Source: Lachnospiraceae bacterium
Lineage (GTDB): Bacteria > Bacillota > Clostridia > Lachnospirales > Lachnospiraceae
Assembly: GCA_022792885.1 (NCBI GenBank)
Contig: JAAWBX010000020.1
Coordinates: 1-44,533 of the forward strand
Direction of reading: 5' to 3'
Length of the DNA stretch: 44,533 bases
Below, in pieces: positions 38,825 to 44,533 of the stretch. Both the position numbers and the translations under genes were made by a program. The stretch's first letter is position 1. Every line of letters starts with the position of its first letter. The notes below the pieces were generated by a model. That model searched no databases and had not been told where the DNA came from. It saw nothing but the letters and a program-made list of their open reading frames with translations.

Positions 38825-41428
38825 ATGCAGTTGAATAAATTTACACAAAATTCCATTCAGGCGATCAACGATTGCGAAAAATATGTTTATGAATATGGAA
38901 ATCAGCAGATGGAGGAGGAACATTTGCTCTATTCTCTTCTGATGCGGGAGGACAGCCTGATCGCGAAGCTCCTGGAGAAGATGGGGATTCAGAAAGATTT
39001 GTTTGCGGACGCGTTGGAAGGGCTTTTAAGCCGTTTACCGAAAGTTTCCGGCGGGCAGGTCTATGTGGGGCAGGAACTGAATAAAGTCCTGGTAAGCGCC
39101 GAGGACGAGGCGAAGGCTATGGGGGACGAATATGTTTCGGTGGAGCATTTATTTCTGACGCTTTTAAAATATCCGAACCGGGCGTTGAAGGAACTGTTTC
39201 GACAGTACGGAATCACGAGGGACTTGTTTTTACAGGCATTGTCTACCGTGAGGGGGAATCAGCGGGTGACGAATGATAATCCGGAGGCGACTTACGATAC
39301 GTTGAAGAAGTACGGGACGGATCTGGTAGAGCGGGCCAGAAGACAGGAGCTGGATCCGGTGATCGGAAGGGATGCCGAGATCCGGAATGTGGTTCGGATT
39401 CTGTCCCGAAAGACGAAGAATAATCCGGTGTTGATCGGCGAACCCGGCGTCGGCAAGACCGCCGTGGTGGAAGGACTGGCCCAGCGGATCGTCCGCGGCG
39501 ACGTGCCGGAGGGGCTGAAGGGAAAAACCATTTTTTCCCTGGATATGGGCGCGCTGGTGGCCGGTGCCAAGTACCGGGGCGAGTTTGAGGAGCGTCTGAA
39601 AGCGGTGTTGGAGGACGTGAAGAACAGCGACGGGCAGATTCTGCTGTTTATCGACGAACTGCACACGATCGTGGGGGCCGGCAAGACCGACGGGGCCATG
39701 GACGCGGGGAATCTCTTAAAGCCGATGCTGGCCCGGGGTGAACTGCATTGTATCGGCGCCACGACGCTGGACGAATATCGCAAATATATCGAGAAGGACG
39801 CGGCTTTGGAGCGGCGTTTCCAGCCGGTCATGGTGGAAGAGCCGACGGCGGAGGATACGATTTCTATTTTAAGAGGTTTAAAGGACCGGTACGAGGTTTT
39901 TCACGGGGTTAAGATTACGGATTCGGCTCTGGTGGCGGCGGCTACTTTGTCAAATCGTTATATCACCGATCGTTTCCTGCCGGATAAGGCGATTGATCTG
40001 GTGGACGAGGCTTGCGCCCTGATCAAGACGGAGCTGGATTCGATGCCGACAGAGCTGGACGAATTGTCGCGGAAAATTATGCAGTTGGAGATTGAGGAGG
40101 CGGCTTTAAAGAAGGAAGACGACCGTTTAAGCGCCGAGCGTCTGGGGGCTTTGCAGAAGGAGCTGGCGGAGTTGAAGGAAGAGTTTGGCGGCAGGAAGGC
40201 TCAGTGGGACAATGAGAAGAACGCGGTGGAGCGCCTCCGGAAACTGCGGGAGGAGATGGATGAAGTCAACAGTCGGATCGCCATGGCGGAGCAGAGTTAC
40301 GATCTGAATAAGGCGGCGGAACTTCGGTACGGACGCCTGCCGGAGCTGAAGCGGCAGTTGGAGGAGGAGGAAAACCTGGTGAAGAACCGGGAGATGACGC
40401 TGGTTCACGAGAGCGTGGCCGAAGATGAGATCGCGCGGATCATTTCCCGGTGGACGGGGATTCCGGTGGCGAAGTTAAATGAGAGCGAACGCAGCAAGAC
40501 GCTGCATCTGGCGGACGAGCTGCATAAGCGGGTGATTGGGCAGGATGAGGGGGTTGAGAAGGTGACGGAGGCGATTCTGCGCTCGAAAGCCGGGATCAAG
40601 GATCCGACGAAGCCCATCGGTTCGTTTTTGTTTCTGGGGCCCACCGGCGTCGGCAAAACGGAGCTGGCGAAAGCGTTGGCGGAGAGTTTGTTCGACAATG
40701 AACAGAATATGGTCCGGATCGATATGAGCGAATATATGGAGAAACATTCGGTGTCCCGCCTGATCGGGGCGCCTCCGGGATACGTCGGTTACGATGAGGG
40801 AGGGCAGTTGACGGAGGCCGTGCGCAGAAAGCCGTATTCGGTCGTGCTGTTTGACGAGGTGGAAAAGGCTCACCCGGATGTATTTCATGTGCTTTTGCAG
40901 GTGTTGGACGACGGCAGGATCACGGATTCGCAGGGAAGGACGGTGGACTTTAAGAATACGATTCTGATCCTGACTTCCAATATCGGCTCCTCGTATTTGC
41001 TGGAGGGGATCGATGCGGACGGGAATATCCGGCCGGAAGCTTCGGGGATGGTAATGAACGAGCTTAAAAATCATTTCCGTCCGGAATTTTTAAACCGTCT
41101 GGATGAGATCATTCTGTTTAAGCCTTTGACGAAGGAGAATATCGGCGGAATCGTCCGTTTGATGCTTGGGGATATCAACCGCCGCCTGGCGGATAAGGAG
41201 ATCCGGGTGGAATTGACAGAAGAGGCGGAACGTGTTATTGTAGAAAACGGTTACGATCCGGTGTACGGGGCCCGTCCGTTAAGACGATACCTTCAGAAGC
41301 ATGTGGAGACGCTGGCGGCCCGGGCGATCCTGGGCGGTTCGGTGGGCTGCGGCGACACGATCCGGATCGAAGAAAAGAACGGAGAATTGACGGCAAAAAT
41401 TGCGGCCGCTGTGGAACTTGTCAAATAA
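38825..41428 (+). CDS. clpB: ClpB chaperone (AAA+ disaggregase)
   Basis: ClpB pulls proteins out of aggregates together with DnaK. The 867-residue hexameric ATPase has an N-terminal Clp-N double repeat (about 1-145) and AAA+ domain 1 (Walker A GEPGVGKT from residue 205, Walker [11 protein letters not shown]). The coiled-coil middle domain (about 405-525) sets ClpB apart from ClpC/ClpA, and AAA+ domain 2 follows (Walker A GPTGVGKT from residue 605, Walker [13 protein letters not shown]). No ClpP-binding loop is evident. The length is typical. GAGGAGG precedes the ATG. The metallohydrolase gene follows after 29 bases with no terminator between. Confidence 0.97.
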   Translation: MQLNKFTQNSIQAINDCEKYVYEYGNQQMEEEHLLYSLLMREDSLIAKLLEKMGIQKDLFADALEGLLSRLPKVSGGQVYVGQELNKVLVSAEDEAKAMGDEYVSVEHLFLTLLKYPNRALKELFRQYGITRDLFLQALSTVRGNQRVTNDNPEATYDTLKKYGTDLVERARRQELDPVIGRDAEIRNVVRILSRKTKNNPVLIGEPGVGKTAVVEGLAQRIVRGDVPEGLKGKTIFSLDMGALVAGAKYRGEFEERLKAVLEDVKNSDGQILLFIDELHTIVGAGKTDGAMDAGNLLKPMLARGELHCIGATTLDEYRKYIEKDAALERRFQPVMVEEPTAEDTISILRGLKDRYEVFHGVKITDSALVAAATLSNRYITDRFLPDKAIDLVDEACALIKTELDSMPTELDELSRKIMQLEIEEAALKKEDDRLSAERLGALQKELAELKEEFGGRKAQWDNEKNAVERLRKLREEMDEVNSRIAMAEQSYDLNKAAELRYGRLPELKRQLEEEENLVKNREMTLVHESVAEDEIARIISRWTGIPVAKLNESERSKTLHLADELHKRVIGQDEGVEKVTEAILRSKAGIKDPTKPIGSFLFLGPTGVGKTELAKALAESLFDNEQNMVRIDMSEYMEKHSVSRLIGAPPGYVGYDEGGQLTEAVRRKPYSVVLFDEVEKAHPDVFHVLLQVLDDGRITDSQGRTVDFKNTILILTSNIGSSYLLEGIDADGNIRPEASGMVMNELKNHFRPEFLNRLDEIILFKPLTKENIGGIVRLMLGDINRRLADKEIRVELTEEAERVIVENGYDPVYGARPLRRYLQKHVETLAARAILGGSVGCGDTIRIEEKNGELTAKIAAAVELVK

Positions 41429-41457
41429 AAGGCCGGAGTTTTGACGAAGGAGAAAAC

Positions 41458-42393
41458 ATGACATCGAACGAAAGAAAGATCCGGCGGCATATGGAATCTC
41501 TGGAGAGGATGATTCGAAGAAATCGAAAGAAGCGGGGCTATTCGAAAGCTCTGCTTCTTTTGTTGTGTTTGACGCTTCTGGGGCTGGGCGCCCGGTTGGG
41601 CCTGCTTCGCTTACAGGAGTCGCGGAAGCCTTACGAGGGGGCGGATCTGGCGGTTCATTTTCTGGACGTGGGGCAGGCGGACTGCATTCTTCTGGAACAT
41701 CGGGGAGAATATGTGTTGATTGACGCCGGGAACTGGGAAGACTTTGAAGGGATCGACGCGTATCTGAGAGAAAAAGGCGTGAGGGAGTTCGCGGCCGTGT
41801 GGTTTACCCATCCTCACGAGGATCATATCGGTTCCGGGGCGGAGATTTTGCGCGTATATCCGACGAAGCGGGTATATATCCGGGAAGAAGCTTATGATTC
41901 GGAAACCTACCGGGATCTTCTGTCTGTAATAGAAGAAAAGCGGATTCCTGCTGAAGAGCCGGAGCCGGGGACGGAAGTTCCTTTCGGGGACTGCCGGTTT
42001 GAGGTGTTGGGGCCTTTGCGGGATTATGAGGATACCAACAGCGATTCGGTGGTGCTTAAGGTGGTTCACGGGAATGTGCGGATGTTGTTTACCGGAGATC
42101 AGGAGCGGGAAGCGGAGACGGATTTGTTGGATAACGGGTGTGATGTCGAAGCCGAGCTTTTGAAGACCGGTCATCACGGCAGCAATACGTCCACGTCCTA
42201 CCGTTTTCTGCGGGAGGTCTGTCCGGAGTACGCAGTCATTAGCGCAGGGGCTGGGAATCGTTACGGGCATCCTCACGAGGAGGTGTTAAGCCGGTTTTCG
42301 GACGCGGAAGTTACGGTTTACCGGACGGACGAGCGGGGGACGATCCTCGCGGTCAGCGACGGGAATGGGATTACCTTTCCGGGAATAGAATAG
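41458..42393 (+). CDS. ComEC/Rec2-type metallo-beta-lactamase-fold hydrolase, membrane anchored
   Basis: The 311-residue protein has a strongly basic N-terminus, one membrane span (about 30-50) and an external MBL-fold domain. That domain shows LAVHFLDVGQADCILL, the metal-binding HPHEDH (118-123), FTGDQE and KTGHHGSNTSTS. This is the soluble-domain type of ComEC, the DNA uptake channel, without the channel part. Free-standing versions are common in Firmicutes and their roles are mostly unknown; nuclease or phosphodiesterase activity is a guess. AAGGAG precedes the ATG. It probably shares a transcript with clpB and the deacetylase. Confidence 0.9.
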   Translation: MTSNERKIRRHMESLERMIRRNRKKRGYSKALLLLLCLTLLGLGARLGLLRLQESRKPYEGADLAVHFLDVGQADCILLEHRGEYVLIDAGNWEDFEGIDAYLREKGVREFAAVWFTHPHEDHIGSGAEILRVYPTKRVYIREEAYDSETYRDLLSVIEEKRIPAEEPEPGTEVPFGDCRFEVLGPLRDYEDTNSDSVVLKVVHGNVRMLFTGDQEREAETDLLDNGCDVEAELLKTGHHGSNTSTSYRFLREVCPEYAVISAGAGNRYGHPHEEVLSRFSDAEVTVYRTDERGTILAVSDGNGITFPGIE

Positions 42394-42427
42394 CAGAAAG
42401 AAAGATTGACCGGGCAGGGCCTGACGG

Positions 42428-43093
42428 ATGAGAAAAGGAAAATGGTTAGCGCTGGCGATCGCTTTGCTGGATGCGGCGCTTTTGTTCGGGCTGTGGTTTC
42501 AGGCGGGAGAAACGGCGGTGGAGCCGGAAGATCCCTATGAAAAAAAGATCGCGCTTACGTTTGACGACGGACCGCATCCGTATTATACGGAAATGCTTTT
42601 GGACGGGCTGGCCGAACGGGGCGTAAAAGCTACGTTTTTTCTGATCGGGGTAAATATTGAAGGGCGGGAGGATCTGATTCGGCGGATGCATGAGGACGGG
42701 CATTTGATCGGCAGCCATACGTACAGTCATGTGCAGCTGACGACGCTGGATCTGTCGGCGGCCTGCGAGGAGATTTGCCGGACGAATGAAGTGATTGCCA
42801 AAATTACCGGGGAGACGCCGGTGTATATCCGTCCTCCTTACGGTTCCTGGAGCGAGGAAATGGAATGCGCCGTGGATATGACGGTGGTTCTTTGGAGCGT
42901 GGATCCCAGAGACTGGCAGTCTCAGAATAAAGATACCGTGGTGCGGCATATTGTGAAGAATACCGAGGAAGGAGATATTATTCTTCTGCATGATGTTTAC
43001 AAATCTTCCGTGGAGGCGGCCCTGGAGGTGGTAGACCGGTTAAAGGCGGAGGGGTATGTGTTTGTTACGGCGGATGAGATGATACTGGACTGA
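42428..43093 (+). CDS. Polysaccharide deacetylase (NodB domain), membrane anchored or secreted
   Basis: The 221-residue protein has an N-terminal hydrophobic segment (about 6-25) and a NodB domain. Motif 1 is TFDDGPHP (44-51) with the catalytic and metal-binding Asp pair, motif 2 is SHTYSH (96-101), motif 3 is RPPYGSW, and a C-terminal LLHD motif closes the site. It should remove N-acetyl groups from GlcNAc or MurNAc of peptidoglycan, or from another polysaccharide. In C. difficile a deacetylase (PdaV) belongs to the SigV regulon; here the sigV-like gene is 7 kb away, so such a link is only a possibility. The ribosome site is weak. It lies 34 bases after the metallohydrolase gene. Confidence 0.92.
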   Translation: MRKGKWLALAIALLDAALLFGLWFQAGETAVEPEDPYEKKIALTFDDGPHPYYTEMLLDGLAERGVKATFFLIGVNIEGREDLIRRMHEDGHLIGSHTYSHVQLTTLDLSAACEEICRTNEVIAKITGETPVYIRPPYGSWSEEMECAVDMTVVLWSVDPRDWQSQNKDTVVRHIVKNTEEGDIILLHDVYKSSVEAALEVVDRLKAEGYVFVTADEMILD

Positions 43094-43188
43094 GATCGCA
43101 GTTTCTGAATATAATACGGGAAAGGTTCCGGGAGGGAGGAAAGGGCTTTGGCTTCTTTTGCGGACAGATGCGTAAGGAGGTGCGACCG

Positions 43189-43473
43189 TTGGCAGGCACG
43201 ATACCGATTTCGGAGTTGATCGATAAAGTGGCCGCGATCTGCAGGGAGAACGGCGTAAAACGTCTGGATTTGTTCGGCTCTTTTGCGACGGGTACGGCGG
43301 CGCCGACAAGTGATATTGATTTTGTCGTTTACGGATGTGAGGATATATTGCGTCTGGAGGAGGCGGTTTTAGAGATTGATACGCTTCGGAAGATTGATAT
43401 TTTTGATTATGAAGAGATTCGTAATCCTTTATTGCTGGAGGATATCAGAAAATATGGAAAACAAATATACTAG
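43189..43473 (+). CDS. Minimal nucleotidyltransferase (MNT) of an MNT/HEPN pair
   Basis: The 94-residue protein is a small DNA-polymerase-beta-type nucleotidyltransferase with the full signature GS-X10-DxD (Gly30-Ser31, Asp42, Asp44). In MNT/HEPN modules it is the antitoxin and adds AMP to the HEPN toxin. I place the start at TTG 43189, because AAGGAGGTG (43174-43182) ends exactly six bases before it. The in-frame ATG at 43168 would put this ribosome site inside the gene. Its stop overlaps the partner gene by 20 bases, indicating translational coupling. Confidence 0.85.
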   Translation: MAGTIPISELIDKVAAICRENGVKRLDLFGSFATGTAAPTSDIDFVVYGCEDILRLEEAVLEIDTLRKIDIFDYEEIRNPLLLEDIRKYGKQIY

Positions 43474-43873
43474 TCGTTACGGTACTTTTTGCAACAGTTT
43501 GAGGAATCTGGGCAAGAGTCTGAAGGCGGATCCCGAAGCGGATTTTGTGTTGGAAGGAACGGTTTTGAATTTTAATCTTACCTTTGATATTTCGTGGAAA
43601 GTAATGAAGGATATTTTGATAAAGGAGATGGAGATTCTGGATTTTGCCGTCGGATCGCCCCGGGAGACGTTGAGGCAGGCTTTTGTGAACGGCATCATTC
43701 AGGACGACCGGTGGATGCAGATGCTGAGAGCAAGAAACCAACTGGCTCGTGATTACGACGGGGTTCTTGCGGCGGAAAAGTTTCAGGACATCATACAGGT
43801 ATATTACCCGCTTTTTGAAAAGTTCAAAAAGGATGCGGAGAAATATTACAGGGAAGAAGATACCGGCGTTTGA
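43454..43873 (+). CDS. HI0074-type HEPN protein, partner of the MNT, with altered RNxxxH motif
   Basis: The 139-residue helical protein resembles the HI0074 nucleotidyltransferase substrate-binding family (HEPN fold). It has the family segments TFDISWKVMKDIL, SPRETLRQAF and WMQMLRARN. The active HEPN ribonuclease motif is R-N-xxx-H. Here it reads Arg94-Asn95-Gln-Leu-Ala-Arg99, so the catalytic His is Arg (codon CGT at 43748-43750, one transition from CAT). If real, it has no RNase activity. GGAGGA lies 11 bases before ATG 43454, within the MNT gene. A longer frame from 43376 is not supported. Confidence 0.82.
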   Translation: MENKYTSRYGTFCNSLRNLGKSLKADPEADFVLEGTVLNFNLTFDISWKVMKDILIKEMEILDFAVGSPRETLRQAFVNGIIQDDRWMQMLRARNQLARDYDGVLAAEKFQDIIQVYYPLFEKFKKDAEKYYREEDTGV

Positions 43874-43875
43874 TA

Positions 43876-44122
43876 AGAGGCTGTTTCAAGTTAGACCTGT
43901 TGACAAACATATTTTCTTAAGTATATTTTGGCATATTTTCTTCTGAAATGAAACAGAAAGGCTGGTAAATCCGGTTATTCAAACCGCTTTTACCAGTCTT
44001 TTAGTGGAATGATCCGGTACTCTGTGCATGAGATCAAGCCCACAAAACCAACGGTAAGCAAGATTAAGTGACACTTCTTCATCGAACTTATGTTCTGATT
44101 TGATGCCATAAAGATATTTTAG
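43876..44122 (-). mobile_element. Remnant of an IS1182-type insertion sequence
   Basis: The minus-strand translation from about 44137 to 44003 contains LKYLYGIKSEHKFDEEVSL and NLAYRWFCGLDL, ending in VPDHST. This is the DUF772 N-terminal region of IS1182/IS5-group transposases. The frame then breaks off after HST into a terminator-like repeat. The outer end at 43877-43890 reads GAGGCTGTTTCAAG, similar to the GGCTGTTTCAAA ends I associate with such elements. The central and C-terminal transposase parts are deleted, and the other end is lost at the AbiEii junction. The DNA is AT-rich compared with the rest. It cannot move by itself. Confidence 0.7.
43957..44002. terminator. Inverted repeat with T-run inside the IS remnant
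   Basis: AAAGGCTGGTAAA (43957-43969) pairs with TTTACCAGTCTTT (43989-44001, one G-U) around a 19-base loop, with a short T-run behind. It could end the MNT/HEPN transcript or the minus-strand AbiEii transcript. Confidence 0.6.
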
Positions 44123-44533
44123 CCATATGAAACTCCTTCTTTCTGCCATTCGTTTACCGAGGAAATCCAACGCTCGGTTAGATTATTGTCGGTAACAGCC
44201 GCTATAAACGGCTTTGCGAGGAAATGGTTTATCTTCCTCAAAACAATTCCGTAATCCTCTGTGTCTGTATCAATTTTTCGGCAGAACGCTTTCCATTTTT
44301 TTTGCATTGCTTCATCATTTCCAAACCCTATTACCTGTTCGAACTGTCCAACCGTAAAGGCATGTCCACGGTTTTCAAAGGTCTTTTTTAAAGCCTTGGT
44401 AAGCGTAGCCCCATCGAAATCAAATCTATTTGCAAGGTAGTAGATGTCATAGTAGTCTTTCATTCTACTGGAGAACTCCATTAGGCTGAGTATTGCGTCT
44501 ATCTTTTCTGCAATCGTTGTTTCGAGTGAATAA
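44119..44533 (-). CDS. AbiEii/AbiGii-type nucleotidyltransferase toxin, 3' part only
   Basis: The reading frame enters from the right edge with ETTIAEKIDAILSLMEFSSR, followed by MKDYYDIYYLANRFDFDG and then TLTKALKKTFENRGH. This is the C-terminal half of the AbiEii family, whose intact members are nucleotidyltransferases that act as toxins in AbiE phage-abortive systems. The catalytic GS and DxD motifs would lie outside the window, as would the AbiEi antitoxin gene. The last codons (VSYG then TAA) run into the IS remnant, so the native C-terminus may be slightly altered. An internal ATG at 44481 is not the real start. Confidence 0.88.
   Translation of the reverse strand, partial: YSLETTIAEKIDAILSLMEFSSRMKDYYDIYYLANRFDFDGATLTKALKKTFENRGHAFTVGQFEQVIGFGNDEAMQKKWKAFCRKIDTDTEDYGIVLRKINHFLAKPFIAAVTDNNLTERWISSVNEWQKEGVSYG

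Noticed and set aside
43168..43188. ATG start of the MNT gene
   Set aside because: The AAGGAGGTG ribosome site lies inside this stretch and is perfectly spaced for the TTG at 43189.

Overview
The window looks like a chromosomal segment of a Gram-positive, strictly anaerobic Clostridia bacterium, most likely a butyrate-producing member of the Lachnospiraceae. The reasons are strong AGGAGG ribosome sites, consensus sigma-A promoters, a complete thl-crt-hbd-bcd-etfB-etfA butyryl-CoA operon, a long-form HPF, an RsiV-type anti-sigma factor, NlpC/P60 and SleB cell-wall hydrolases, and a generally GC-rich coding style. This assignment is an inference from gene content. No rRNA is present and only one tRNA.

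Layout. 1-535: decayed left edge, with a fragment of an acyl-CoA thioesterase and a short Ada-like fragment. 536-5387: an FtsA-like actin-fold protein overlapping a ribosomal-protection-type GTPase fused to a YacP/Rae1-like NYN nuclease. 5403-11099: aspS, a secreted GH25 lysozyme with three LysM repeats, greA, a fructokinase and a D-2-hydroxyacid dehydrogenase. 11186-16213: an SDR reductase, thioredoxin reductase and two tandem SH3b-NlpC/P60 endopeptidases with strong promoters. 16264-20577: threonine aldolase, hpf, an M20 peptidase, a small membrane protein and truA. 20639-22184: tRNA-Gln(CUG) and a MATE exporter. 22142-22553: a nested inverted-repeat island that reaches into the end of the MATE gene. 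22595-28790: the butyrate operon. 28871-33918: glutamine synthetase, an SGNH hydrolase, a zinc-ribbon membrane protein, a second thioredoxin-reductase-like flavoprotein lacking the usual NADPH motifs, and a tyrosine-recombinase-fold protein without catalytic residues. 33950-37639 (minus strand): a tight MBOAT-SGNH-sigma-RsiV operon. 37704-37806: tandem palindromic repeats. 37873-43093: SleB-like hydrolase, clpB, a ComEC-type metallohydrolase and a polysaccharide deacetylase. 43189-44533: an MNT/HEPN pair, an IS1182-type transposase remnant and the 3' part of an AbiEii-type gene cut by the window end.

How the genes work together. The butyrate operon turns two acetyl-CoA into butyryl-CoA and, through Bcd-EtfAB, can bifurcate electrons to ferredoxin. 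The flavoprotein at 31893-32771 resembles thioredoxin reductases thought to draw on ferredoxin, so it could link that pool to thiol redox. Cell-envelope genes are over-represented: a lysozyme, two NlpC/P60 enzymes, a SleB-type amidase, a deacetylase and the sigma/RsiV operon. The last is most simply read as a lysozyme-sensing circuit placed with its own cell-wall O-acyltransferase pair.

The most notable items are the GTPase-NYN fusion, the MBOAT-SGNH-sigma-RsiV operon, the nested inverted-repeat island whose outer arm reappears as a promoter at 31294-31330, and a HEPN protein whose catalytic His codon is Arg.
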